A stretch of 64,000 nucleotides of DNA from contig NZ_FQVN01000019.1 in the NCBI RefSeq assembly GCF_900129375.1, forward strand, positions 1-64,000. Direction: 5' to 3'. This DNA is from Streptoalloteichus hindustanus. GTDB taxonomy: Bacteria > Actinomycetota > Actinomycetes > Mycobacteriales > Pseudonocardiaceae. Positions 1 through 8,102 of this stretch are shown here, piece by piece. The translations under genes were made by a program, and so were the position numbers. The notes below the pieces were generated by a model, which saw only the letters and a list, made by a program, of their open reading frames with translations, made no database searches and was not told the origin of the DNA. The first letter of the stretch is position 1. Each line of letters begins with the position of its first letter.

Positions 1-94
1 GGTGTCGCTCATCGCTCTGATCAACACGTTCAACCGGGTCAACGTCGCGATCCAGCAGCCCGCCGGGAGCTACGTCGTCGGCCAGTTCGCCTGA
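1..94 (+). CDS. C-terminal end of a carboxymuconolactone decarboxylase-like protein (partial)
   Basis: Only the last 30 codons are present, read from base 2 to the TGA at 92-94. The tail (ALINTFNRVNVAIQQPAG, then SYVVGQF) has the form I associate with the C-termini of carboxymuconolactone decarboxylase / AhpD-like proteins, where a final helix is followed by a PxGxY segment. The catalytic CxxC part would lie upstream of the window. The family call is from memory of the tail only, so it is tentative. Confidence 0.5.
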   Translation, partial: VSLIALINTFNRVNVAIQQPAGSYVVGQFA

Positions 95-829
95 CTGGTC
101 CGGCTGGTCCGCACGAGTGACGGCCCGGCGGGCGCGCGCCCGCCGGGCCGAACCTCGGGAATGCTCCACCCGACGAGTGTCCACTGTGGACACTTGCCGG
201 AGTTCGGTGCTCCGCGCCGCCTCCCCCTCGACCTCTCGCTCAACAGGGCGTCGGCTCACGCCGCCCGCTCCGGGCGACCGGGCCAGTCCTCGGCGGGAGC
301 GAAGACCAGCGATGAGCCGGCCGAGCGCGAGCCGCGCGCCGGCCGGCAGAGCGACGAACCGGGGCAGGCCCTCTTCCACAGTGCCGCGCTCCGCGAGCGG
401 CCGGCGCCACCGCGCGAGCGGGGGTCGGGAACCTGCCGCCGTACCGTCGCGCTCAGCTCGACCTCGGGCATCGGCCCGGTGAGCGCCGCGCGTGCCGCGT
501 CGACGCGGACTGGTGTCCCACTGCCCGGTGTGCTGGCCGTCGGTGTCGAGCGGCTACAGCGCACTGGTCAACGCGGTACCGGCCTCAGATCGGGGGCGGG
601 TGCGGCGAGTCCTGGTGCGTCCACGCCACCAGGACCGGGCCGACCTCGCTGAGCCCCGCGCGTCACGTCAACGGGCAGCCGGGGGGTGCGATCGCGAGCG
701 CCGCCGAAAACCGGTGACCTGGACATTCAGTCGTCAGCACGTCCAAGTCCGCGACGTCCTCGGCGTCCTGTGGGAGGTCGGTCACGCGTGCTGGCCCAGC
801 ACCGGCGCGCGGCCGGGGTACGTGTTCGC
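95..829. other. 735-bp stretch with no convincing gene
   Basis: Open frames exist on both strands, but their translations are Arg/Pro/Ala-rich and show no family signature or ribosome binding site. It holds the 19-bp palindrome at 176-194. Near its right edge on the minus strand is a 40-codon frame (785 to 663) with an acidic first half and a Cys-containing second half, described under findings. The rest may be untranslated or decayed sequence between the partial gene at the left edge and the minus-strand operon. Confidence 0.5.
176..194. repeat. Perfect palindrome AGTGTCCACTGTGGACACT
   Basis: This is the longest copy of a palindrome (core TCCACTGTGGA) that recurs across the window, at about 7936, 27086, 28921, 32503, 35963, 54691 and, less exactly, 63578. 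Here it is intergenic, about 80 bp after the first gene. It could be a protein binding site or an overrepresented genomic repeat. The sequence alone does not say which. Confidence 0.6.
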
Positions 830-1627
830 TCAGTGCCGGCCAGCGGAGTCGGCCAGCACCCGGACCGCCTCGTCGATCGCGGCGCAGCGCGCGCGACGCA
901 CCGCGTCCGACAGCGGGCGCAACGCGTCGGTCCGGCCCCGCATGGCCGAGGCCGACACCGCGGAGCCGTCGCCGGCCCGGGCCGCGGTCAGGATCGCCTC
1001 GACCTCCGCGGCCCGCTCCAACACCCGGATCGCCCGACCCGGCGTGCCCTTCGGCCACGCCACCCTCGGCCGGGCCCGCAACGCGGCCTCGATCTCGGCC
1101 CGCACGTTCGGCCGGTGCCGCGCCACGTCCAGCGAGACCAGGGTGGCCGTGGCCGCGCGCACGGCGTCGGTCATCCCGTGCTCGGCCTCCCCGATGGACA
1201 GGAACTCCGGCGCCGGGGCCAACGGCGGCAGCGGGTGCACGGTCCACCGCAGGACGCTCTCCGCGACCGTCTCCGGCACGACGCCCAGGCCCGCGCCGGG
1301 CAGCACCACGGCCTCGCCCGCGCGCAGCGCGGCCGTGCCGAGCGCGCCGTCGCCGCCCAGGCCGCGCACGTCGCCCGGCACCGGCAGCACCAGGCGGCCG
1401 GTGGCGGCGCCCACCCGGCGGAGGGCGGCGAGCAGCAGCGCGGGCGCGGCGGGCCGGTCCCCGGCGACCGGCAGGTCCAGCCGCAGCGCCGTGGCGTCGT
1501 CGGCCGCCACCACCTCGTGGGCCTCGGCCCAGGTCAGCAGGGCGTCGAGTACGTCGTCGGACGCCGCGGCTCCGTGCAGCCACGCCGACGTCCACACCAC
1601 CAGGGTCGCACTGGGACAGGGCACGTC
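830..1627 (-). CDS. Actinobacterial protein of unknown function at the end of the sphingolipid-like operon
   Basis: I do not recognise the family. The open frame extends to 1756, but that would overlap the upstream reductase. GTG at 1627 leaves a 52-nt gap and gives about 265 residues, although no strong Shine-Dalgarno sequence decides the start. The protein is Ala/Leu/Arg-rich and looks soluble and helical, with no signal peptide or membrane segment. It follows the reductase on the same strand and is probably co-transcribed, so a role with the lipid genes is possible but unproven. Confidence 0.6.
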   Translation of the reverse strand, partial: DVPCPSATLVVWTSAWLHGAAASDDVLDALLTWAEAHEVVAADDATALRLDLPVAGDRPAAPALLLAALRRVGAATGRLVLPVPGDVRGLGGDGALGTAALRAGEAVVLPGAGLGVVPETVAESVLRWTVHPLPPLAPAPEFLSIGEAEHGMTDAVRAATATLVSLDVARHRPNVRAEIEAALRARPRVAWPKGTPGRAIRVLERAAEVEAILTAARAGDGSAVSASAMRGRTDALRPLSDAVRRARCAAIDEAVRVLADSAGRH

Positions 1628-1679
1628 GACCGAGGTTACGGGGAACCGCCGACGATGTCCGCCGGGCCGCTGTCCCCAA

Positions 1680-2723
1680 TTACCGGACACCGTCGCCGCC
1701 CAGCGCGTCAGCCAGGCCGGAGGCCAGATCGACGGCGGCGGTGAAACCAAGCTCACACCGCGCGCGGGCCGGCGAGCACGTCCACGCGGGGCACGCTGCC
1801 TCCCGCGCCGTGTCCACCGTGATCACCGCGGGACGGCCCCGGGCCCGCTGGACCCACTCCGCGCCGAGGGCCGCGGCGCGGGCGACGGGACCGGGCACCG
1901 GGACGACCCGCGGAGCGGCGAGGCCCAGCGCCCGCCCCACCGCGGCGCCGACGTCGGCCAACCGGTGCTCCACCCCGTCGGAGACGAAGTACACCCCCTC
2001 GGCGCGGTCGTCCCCGCGCAGCCGCGCGCCGCGTTCGGCCGCCGCCAGCAGCGCCACGCACAGGTCGTCGACGTGGATCAACGAGTGCAGGCGCGGGCCG
2101 CGCGGGCCGACCCTGGGCAGCAGCCCCCGCCGCACGAACGCGGCCAGCGTGGGCAGGAACTGCCGGTCCCCCGGCCCGTACACGATCGGCGGACGGACGA
2201 TGCTGGCCCACACCCGGTCGGCCACCGAGCGCACCGCCTGCTCGCCAGCCAGCTTGCTCCGACCGTAGGCCGACACCGGCTCCGGCGGTCGCGACTCGTC
2301 CCGGGGCCGTCCCGGCGTCGACGGCCCGGCGGCCGCCAACGACGAGCAGTGCACGAGCCGGGGCGGAGCGGGCAGCTCGGCGAGCGCGGCGGCCAGTCGC
2401 CGCGTCGCGGTCCCGTTGCCCCGGAAGAACCCGACCGCGTCCACCGATCTGGTCACGCCGGCGAGGTGGACCACGCACTCCGCGCCCCGCGTGGCCTCCG
2501 CGAGCCCGGCGCCGGTGACCAGGTCGCCCTCGACCAGGCGCACGCCCCGCCCGCCGGGGTGCCCGGGGGCGCTGTGGTCGGTGAGCTCGGTGAGCTCGGC
2601 GAGGTCGTCCCGTCGCGAGGTGGGCCGGACCAGCGCCGTCACGTCGTGCCCCCGGCCGACCAGGTGTCGGACGAGCCGCCGGCCGACGAACCCGGTCGCG
2701 CCGGTGACGAGGAACCGGGTCAC
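1680..2723 (-). CDS. NAD-dependent epimerase/dehydratase family reductase, candidate ceramide reductase (CerR-like)
   Basis: This is an extended SDR protein of 347 residues. It has the nucleotide-binding motif GATGFVG (residues 8-14) and the catalytic Y153-x3-K157 pair in the segment AYGRSK. The GTG start overlaps the TGA of the upstream acyltransferase (GTGA), so the two are translationally coupled. In Caulobacter a protein of this superfamily, CerR, reduces the keto group of the ceramide precursor. The adjacent GNAT and oxoamine synthase make the same role likely here, but that is inferred from context. Other epimerase or reductase activities cannot be excluded. Confidence 0.75.
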   Translation of the reverse strand: MTRFLVTGATGFVGRRLVRHLVGRGHDVTALVRPTSRRDDLAELTELTDHSAPGHPGGRGVRLVEGDLVTGAGLAEATRGAECVVHLAGVTRSVDAVGFFRGNGTATRRLAAALAELPAPPRLVHCSSLAAAGPSTPGRPRDESRPPEPVSAYGRSKLAGEQAVRSVADRVWASIVRPPIVYGPGDRQFLPTLAAFVRRGLLPRVGPRGPRLHSLIHVDDLCVALLAAAERGARLRGDDRAEGVYFVSDGVEHRLADVGAAVGRALGLAAPRVVPVPGPVARAAALGAEWVQRARGRPAVITVDTAREAACPAWTCSPARARCELGFTAAVDLASGLADALGGDGVR

Positions 2724-3901
2724 GGCTCCTCCAGCGGGCGCCGGTAGATCCGGTAGGTCTTGGACCGCGTCGAGCCCAGGTACTCCGCCACCCGGTTCGC
2801 GGCCCGGTTGTCCTCCAACGTCCAGGAGACCTCGGCGTCGGTGTAGCCCAGCCGCTGGGCGCCCCGCACCATGCCGACCGTGAGCGCCACGTCCACCCCG
2901 CGCCCCCGGTACTCCTCCCTCACCCCGAGCGCCAGGACGCGCATGCGGGTGATGCGCCGGGTGGCGCGCCACAGCCGGGGCCACCGCGTGGGCGACCCGT
3001 ACCGCCCGTGCCGGTCCCCGGTCGCGAGCAACGCCTGGTTGACGTCGGGCAGGCTGAGCCCGAACCCGACCGGCACCCCGGCCACCTCCGCGACGAGCGC
3101 CAGCTCCGGCCGCAGGACGCGGCGCAACTCGGCCGACAGCCGCCGGAACTCCCGATCGGTCATGGGGACGAAGCCCCAGTTCCCGGCCCACGTCGTGTTG
3201 TACAGCTCCCGGATCAGCGCCACCTCGGCGGCGAAGTCGCCGAGGTCCACCGGCCGGACGCGGACGCCCGCCCGGCGCAGGACCGCGTCCGCGACCCGCT
3301 CCGTGCGCGCCGGCAGGCCCCCCGCCACGTCCAGCTCCCACGCCCACAGGTCCTTGGCCTTGGTGAAGCCGTTGGCGGTCAACAGGTCCCGGTAGTGCGG
3401 CGGGTGGTGCGGCATGAGGATCGCGGGCGGTGAGTCGAAGCCCTCGACCAGGAGGCCGCACTCCCGGTTGGTGCTGAAGTCCGTGGGCCCGAGGACCGTC
3501 GCCAGGCCGTGCCCCCGCAACCAGTCGGCGGCGGCGTCGAACAGCCGCCCGGCCACGTCGACGTCGTCGACGCAGTCGAACAGGCCGAAGAACCCGTCCC
3601 TGGCGCGGTGGAACTCGTTGTGCCGGGGGTTGTGCACCGCCGCGATCCGGCCGACCACCCGCCCGCCCCGCCGCGCGAGGTACAGCTCGACGTCGCCGTG
3701 CTCGAAGAAGGGGTTCCGGCGGCGGTCCAGGAACTCCCTGCGCTCCCGCGTCCACGGGGGGACCCAGTGGACGTCGTGCCGGTGGAGCGCGTACGGGAAC
3801 CGGAGGAACGCGGCGCGGTCGCGCCGGTCGCGCACCGGCTCGACGACCACGTCCCCGTCCTGCCCCCTGATCGCGGGGGCGCGTTTCGAGTCAACACGCA
3901 T
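2720..3901 (-). CDS. GNAT-superfamily acyltransferase, candidate bacterial ceramide synthase (bCerS-like)
   Basis: The protein has 393 residues and belongs to a conserved family with an N-terminal HWVPP segment, a central FSTNRECGLLVEGFDSPP block and a C-terminal GNAT-like fold (ALGVREEYRGRG, then a TLEDN segment). Proteins of this type are annotated as N-acetyltransferases. In Caulobacter a GNAT-type enzyme acylates the long-chain base to make ceramide. The gene sits between the serine-palmitoyltransferase-like gene and the reductase, and its stop overlaps the reductase start. ATG 3901 is preceded by GGAG. The acyltransferase fold is fairly clear, but the ceramide role is inferred from the neighbourhood. 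Confidence 0.7.
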   Translation of the reverse strand: MRVDSKRAPAIRGQDGDVVVEPVRDRRDRAAFLRFPYALHRHDVHWVPPWTRERREFLDRRRNPFFEHGDVELYLARRGGRVVGRIAAVHNPRHNEFHRARDGFFGLFDCVDDVDVAGRLFDAAADWLRGHGLATVLGPTDFSTNRECGLLVEGFDSPPAILMPHHPPHYRDLLTANGFTKAKDLWAWELDVAGGLPARTERVADAVLRRAGVRVRPVDLGDFAAEVALIRELYNTTWAGNWGFVPMTDREFRRLSAELRRVLRPELALVAEVAGVPVGFGLSLPDVNQALLATGDRHGRYGSPTRWPRLWRATRRITRMRVLALGVREEYRGRGVDVALTVGMVRGAQRLGYTDAEVSWTLEDNRAANRVAEYLGSTRSKTYRIYRRPLEEP

Positions 3902-3985
3902 GCTCTGCTCCGACAGTCCTCGTCAGGGAAGCGGTCCTGGTCAGAAGGGGTGCCTGGGCACGATGGCGACCACCGGCGCGGGCGG

Positions 3986-5236
3986 TCACGCCGGAACGGG
4001 GAGCGCGGGACGCGCGATCCGCACCGGGTCGTAGCCCGTCGGCGGGGCCGGCGGGATGATCCCGAGCCGACGGCCGACCGTGGCGAAGGCGTCCAGCACG
4101 CGGTCGAGCTGGGCGTCGGTGTGGGTGGCGGTGAAGCTGGCGCGGATCAGGGCCGCGCCGCCCGGGGCCGCCGGCGCGGTGAACGCGTTCGTGAACACCC
4201 CCGCGGCCAGCAGCTCCGCCCAGAACCGGAAGCACAACGTCTCGTCGCCCACGCGCACCGGCACGACCGGGGTGGCCGAGCGGCCGGTGTCGAAGCCGAG
4301 GGCGCGCAGCCCGTTGTGCGCCTCCTCGGCCAGGTCGAGCACCCGCCAGCGGCGCTCGGGCTCCCGCTCGACCACGTCCAGCGCGGCCAGCGCGGCGCCG
4401 ACCGCGGCCGGGGTCATCGCCGCGGAGAAGAGCACCGACCGGCCCACGTGCCGCAGGTAGTTGATGATGTCCGCTGGGCCGGCCAGCAGCCCGCCCAGCG
4501 ACGCGAAGGACTTGGAGAACGTGCCGGTGACCAGGTCGACCTCGGCCTCCAGCCCGTAGTGCTCCGGGGCGCCCCTGCCGTGCGCGCCCAGCAGCCCGAG
4601 GTCGTGGGCGCAGTCGAGGACCACCCGCGCGCCGTGCTCGGCGGCGAGCTTGGCGACGCCGGGCAGGTCGCACAGGTCGCCCTCGACCGAGAACACGCTG
4701 TCGGTGATGATCAGCTTGCCTGCCGCCGGGTCGGCGGCCGTGAGCAGGCGCTCCAGGTGGGCCATGTCGCCGTGCCGGTACCGGCGGTGGGCGGCGCTGC
4801 CGAGCAGGACCGCGTCCACCAGCGAGGCGTGGTTGTGCCGGTCGGCGAACACCACGTCGTGCGGCCCGAGCAACGCGGCCAGCGCGAGGTTCGTCTGGAA
4901 GCCCGTGGAGACCACGAGGGCCGCCTCCCGCCGGAGGAAGACGGCGAGCCGGTGCTCCAGCTCCTCGTGCAGCGAGCGGGTTCCGTTGAGCAGTCGGGAG
5001 CCGGAGCAGGTGGCGCCGAACCGCTCCACGGCCCGGATGGCGCCCGCCTTGACCCTCGGGTCGGTGGACAGTCCCAGGTAGTCGTTGGACCCCGCCATGA
5101 TCACGCGGCGTCCCTCGACCACCACCTCGGTGCCCTCGCCCACCTCGGTGATCGGATGGTTGAAGGGGTAGATGCCCGCCTCCTTCAGCGGGCGGTCCCT
5201 GTCCCACGAGCGGCACTTGTCGAAGACGTCTTTCAT
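3986..5236 (-). CDS. Serine palmitoyltransferase-like alpha-oxoamine synthase (PLP enzyme)
   Basis: This is a 416-residue fold-type I aminotransferase of the alpha-oxoamine synthase family (AONS, KBL, ALAS, SPT). The PLP lysine is K242 in GTFSKSFASLGG, a form close to serine palmitoyltransferases. D208 and H211 hold the cofactor, but in the unusual context LDCAHD where the family normally has DEAHS. The expected reaction is condensation of serine with an acyl thioester to 3-ketosphinganine. ATG 5236 has a GAAAG ribosome binding site; an in-frame ATG at 5344 lies in Pro-rich leader-like sequence and is less likely. The neighbours (PAP2, GNAT, reductase) favour SPT over biotin or heme roles. 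Confidence 0.8.
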   Translation of the reverse strand: MKDVFDKCRSWDRDRPLKEAGIYPFNHPITEVGEGTEVVVEGRRVIMAGSNDYLGLSTDPRVKAGAIRAVERFGATCSGSRLLNGTRSLHEELEHRLAVFLRREAALVVSTGFQTNLALAALLGPHDVVFADRHNHASLVDAVLLGSAAHRRYRHGDMAHLERLLTAADPAAGKLIITDSVFSVEGDLCDLPGVAKLAAEHGARVVLDCAHDLGLLGAHGRGAPEHYGLEAEVDLVTGTFSKSFASLGGLLAGPADIINYLRHVGRSVLFSAAMTPAAVGAALAALDVVEREPERRWRVLDLAEEAHNGLRALGFDTGRSATPVVPVRVGDETLCFRFWAELLAAGVFTNAFTAPAAPGGAALIRASFTATHTDAQLDRVLDAFATVGRRLGIIPPAPPTGYDPVRIARPALPVPA

Positions 5237-5333
5237 GTGGTGCTTTCGTCCATTGTCGGGATGGGGGGCCGGGGCCGCGGGAACGGCGGCGCCCGGCGGT
5301 CCTCGGTCGGTGGTCGGCGGTCGCTTCTGGTGG

Positions 5334-6506
5334 TCAGCGTCCACGCCGGTGGCGCGGGTCCGAACGCGCGCAGGCCCGTGCGGCGCGGGTGCGCGGAGCC
5401 GGGTCGGCGCCGTTCGGGGGGTCCGATTCTGCGGACGCCCCCGCCACCACGCAAACCAGTGGCTCCGTTTCGCCCGATGGGGCGAAATCGTTTTTCCTGG
5501 AATCCTCCGGGGACTGGGGTGCGAACGGGTTTCGGAAACGGATTCGGGTCGCGACCCGGTGGCAGGCGGCCGCCACGAGCAGGCCGGCGACCGCGTCGCT
5601 GAGGTAGTGGTAGCGGCTGTGCACCACGGCGACGGTCAGCCCGACGGCGATGCCGGCCAACCACCGGAACGCCGCCCGGGGCACCCACCTCCTGAGCAGG
5701 AGCACCGCGGTCCAGGCGCCGGCGACGTGGGAGGACGGGAAGCACGCCCCCACCGGGTCGCCGTGGGCCATCAGGAAGTCCTGCACGGGGACGAAGAAGT
5801 GGCCGGCCAGGTGCGGCGTCGTGAACTCGCCCCTGAGCGCGTGGGCCGGACCGAGGACCGGGACGACGAGAAAGCCGAGATAACACACGTACAGGGCGAG
5901 CAGCAGACCGAAGACATAGCGTTCGAGGTGGTCCGGCCGACCCCTGAGCAGGAACACGAGCGGGGGTACCAGGAAACACGCGTAATAGGAGAAGTAGCAG
6001 GCCATCAGCAACTCGGTCAGCGGTGGCGACGCGAGTTGGTCGAGCACGAGGTTGGGCTGGAAACCGAGCAGCGCGCGTTCCCAGGCGTTGACCCTGGCGT
6101 CCAGGAACTCGCCGTGCAGGACCAGGACGTACCGCTCGACCGCCCCGTACAGGAACGGCAGCGCCAGCAGCGGGCAGACCAGCCGCAGGGAGGCGAGTCG
6201 GCGGTCGTGCGGCCGGCGGCGCGCGAGCGCGGCCAGCCCGACGAGCACTGCGGCGTAGCCGGTGAGCCCGACCAGGAGCGGGAGCCAGCCGTCGACCCGG
6301 TCGCGGAACAGGACCGCCACGCCGGCGACCACCGCGAGGTAGGTCAGCGTGAGGAGGTCGACGGGACCGACGGGGCGCGTGCTCAGGGTTGTTCCGGTGA
6401 TCGGGGGCCCACCTTCGGTCGCGGCGCGGTCGACTGGTCCTTCCATCGGCCCTGGGCCGGGTGACGTGCATCCCCCGTTCGTGCCTTCTACCGCCCGTCC
6501 GGTCAT
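5334..6506 (-). CDS. PAP2-superfamily membrane phosphatase/phosphotransferase (phosphosphingolipid synthase-like)
   Basis: The 390-residue protein has at least five hydrophobic segments. PAP2 signatures are visible: FPSSH with H260, and SRYHYLSD with H300 and D304. This arrangement is shared by lipid phosphatases and by inositol-phosphorylceramide and sphingomyelin synthases. It is the first gene of the apparent operon and is divergent from the DUF3097 gene. A head-group transfer to ceramide is an attractive reading but inferred; plain phosphatidate phosphatase activity is equally compatible. The start could also be ATG 6446 (residue 21). The last 60 residues are hydrophilic and look disordered. 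Confidence 0.75.
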   Translation of the reverse strand: MTGRAVEGTNGGCTSPGPGPMEGPVDRAATEGGPPITGTTLSTRPVGPVDLLTLTYLAVVAGVAVLFRDRVDGWLPLLVGLTGYAAVLVGLAALARRRPHDRRLASLRLVCPLLALPFLYGAVERYVLVLHGEFLDARVNAWERALLGFQPNLVLDQLASPPLTELLMACYFSYYACFLVPPLVFLLRGRPDHLERYVFGLLLALYVCYLGFLVVPVLGPAHALRGEFTTPHLAGHFFVPVQDFLMAHGDPVGACFPSSHVAGAWTAVLLLRRWVPRAAFRWLAGIAVGLTVAVVHSRYHYLSDAVAGLLVAAACHRVATRIRFRNPFAPQSPEDSRKNDFAPSGETEPLVCVVAGASAESDPPNGADPAPRTRAARACARSDPRHRRGR

Positions 6507-6562
6507 GCCGTGCCGGGGGGCAGGCGGACGTCGCGTAGCGATCTCCCGCGTGGATCAACGGT

Positions 6563-6568
6563 TAGGGT
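6563..6568 (+). promoter_or_regulatory. Candidate -10 element for a leaderless DUF3097 mRNA
   Basis: TAGGGT lies 6 nt before ATG 6575, and no ribosome binding site is present. This spacing is typical of leaderless actinobacterial transcripts, in which transcription starts at or next to the A of the start codon. The call is from pattern only. Confidence 0.4.
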
Positions 6569-6574
6569 GCGGGC

Positions 6575-7396
6575 ATGGGCATGCGATCGGTGAACTACGG
6601 CCGTGATGTGCTCGCCGGGACCCGGCGCGCCCGCGTCCCCGAGGTGCCGGCCGAGCCGGGCCTGGTGGTGGAGGACCCGGCCAGTGGGTTCTGCGGCGCC
6701 GTGCTGCGGGTCGACCGGGAGGGCGTGGTGCTGGAGGACCGGCACGGCCGGCGGCGGACGTTCCCGATGCGGCCCGCGGCGTTCCTGCTCGACGGGAAGC
6801 CCGCGACCCTGGTGCGGCCCGCGCCGGCCGCCCCGCCCGCGCCCGCGCCCGCGGCGCGCTCGGCGTCCGGCTCGGTCCGGGTCGACGGCCTGCGCGCCCG
6901 CACCGCCAGGGCGAGCCGCATCTGGGTGGAGGGCGTGCACGACGCCGCGCTCGTCGAGCGGGTGTGGGGCCACGACCTGCGCGTGGAGGGCGTCGTGGTC
7001 GAGCCGCTGGACGGCGTCGACGCGCTGGCCGCGCGGATCGCCGAGTTCGCGCCCGGCCCCGGCCGGCGGCTCGGCGTGCTCGTCGACCACCTCGTGCCCG
7101 GCAGCAAGGAGTCCCGGCTCGTCGACCGGATCGACCACCCGCACGTGCTGGTCACCGGCCACCCCTACGTCGACGTCTGGCAGGCGGTGAAGCCGGCCGC
7201 GGTGCGCGTTGCCGCCTGGCCCGAGGTGCCCAGGGGCGTGCCGTGGAAGGAGGGGGTGTGCGCGGCGCTGGGCTGGGGGGACCCGGCCGAGGGCTGGCGG
7301 CGCGTCTCGGCGGCGGTGTCGAGCTTCCGCGACCTGGAGACCCCTCTGGTGGGCGCGGTCGAGCGGCTCATCGACTTCGTGACCGAGCCCGGCTGA
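6575..7396 (+). CDS. DUF3097 family protein
   Basis: The protein has 273 residues and carries the DUF3097 signature blocks IWVEGVHDAALVERVWG, GRRLGVLVDHLVPGSKESR and HPYVDVWQAVKP. DUF3097 proteins are conserved in actinobacteria and have no established function that I know of; the VEGxHD segment is Toprim-like. It is transcribed alone, divergent from the lipid operon. ATG 6575 and ATG 6581 are both possible starts. The family call is strong, but nothing here shows the biochemical role. Confidence 0.85.
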   Translation: MGMRSVNYGRDVLAGTRRARVPEVPAEPGLVVEDPASGFCGAVLRVDREGVVLEDRHGRRRTFPMRPAAFLLDGKPATLVRPAPAAPPAPAPAARSASGSVRVDGLRARTARASRIWVEGVHDAALVERVWGHDLRVEGVVVEPLDGVDALAARIAEFAPGPGRRLGVLVDHLVPGSKESRLVDRIDHPHVLVTGHPYVDVWQAVKPAAVRVAAWPEVPRGVPWKEGVCAALGWGDPAEGWRRVSAAVSSFRDLETPLVGAVERLIDFVTEPG

Positions 7397-7662
7397 TCCC
7401 CGCCGACCCCACAGGCGCCACAGACGCCGCTGCCCCGCCGTTCCGGACGCCGACCCGCGACCTCCGTCGGCACACCGGGTCGTCACATCGGGTGGGGTTG
7501 CCGACCGGGGCCGCGGGTGCTCCGACCGGCCGGCGACGCCCTCGCGGCGCAGGTTGGGCCGCATGGCCGCCGCTCGGCCCGGGAGATCACGCGTCGGTCA
7601 CGGACGTGATCGACCGGGGTGGGAGCGCCCGGCCGGCCGCGCGCTTCTGCCACGATGGCCCC

Positions 7663-8091
7663 ATGGCCGCTCTGCTGTGGCTGATCGCCGGGGTGCTGCT
7701 GGTCGCGGTGGAGGTCCTGTCCGGGGACCTCGTGCTGCTGATGCTCGGCGTCGGTTCGCTGGCGGCCGCCGGCTCCTCGGCGCTGGGCGCGCCGCTGCTG
7801 GTCGACGTGGCGGTCTTCGCGGTGGCCTCGCTGGGCCTGGTCACCGTGGCCCGACCGGCGTTGCGGCGGCGACTGCAGCCGCCGGAGCTGACGAGGACCA
7901 ACGTGGAGGCGTTGGTCGGCGGTACCGCCACCGTGGTGTCTACAGTGGACACCCAGGGCGGTCGCGTGAAGATCGGCGGAGACGTCTGGTCGGCTCGTGC
8001 CTACGACCCCACCGAGGTGCTGGAGCCGGGACGGGCGGTCACCGTCATGGAGATCTCCGGGGCCACCGCAGTGGTCTGGGGTGGACCCTGA
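7663..8091 (+). CDS. NfeD family membrane protein
   Basis: The protein has 142 residues: three hydrophobic segments in the first 75 residues, then an OB-fold-like domain (from VGGTATVVSTVD to ISGATAVVWGG). Short NfeD proteins pair with SPFH/stomatin-like proteins in membrane microdomains, and here the SPFH gene follows after 11 nt. ATG 7663 has no clear ribosome binding site and may be leaderless. The coding sequence contains a near-perfect copy of the window's palindrome at 7936-7952, where it encodes STVD. Confidence 0.85.
   Translation: MAALLWLIAGVLLVAVEVLSGDLVLLMLGVGSLAAAGSSALGAPLLVDVAVFAVASLGLVTVARPALRRRLQPPELTRTNVEALVGGTATVVSTVDTQGGRVKIGGDVWSARAYDPTEVLEPGRAVTVMEISGATAVVWGGP
7936..7952. 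repeat. Copy of the recurring palindrome inside nfeD
   Basis: GTGTCTACAGTGGACAC matches the palindrome at 176-194 except for one unmatched arm position and the centre base. It lies within the coding sequence and reads STVD in frame, as do the copies in hemC and (as STVE) in the transposase-like gene. Confidence 0.5.
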
Positions 8092-8102
8092 AGGAGGCTG
8101 GT

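Noticed and set aside
492-2747. A 751-codon plus-strand frame across the start of the lipid operon
   Set aside because: It is low-complexity Arg/Ser/Pro/Ala sequence lying antisense to the reductase and the unknown protein, both of which have proper coding character.
3986-5236. 5-aminolevulinate synthase supplying the heme block, or AONS of biotin synthesis
   Set aside because: The heme block has its own glutamyl-tRNA reductase (C5 route), no biotin genes are nearby, and the lysine context and neighbours fit serine palmitoyltransferase better.
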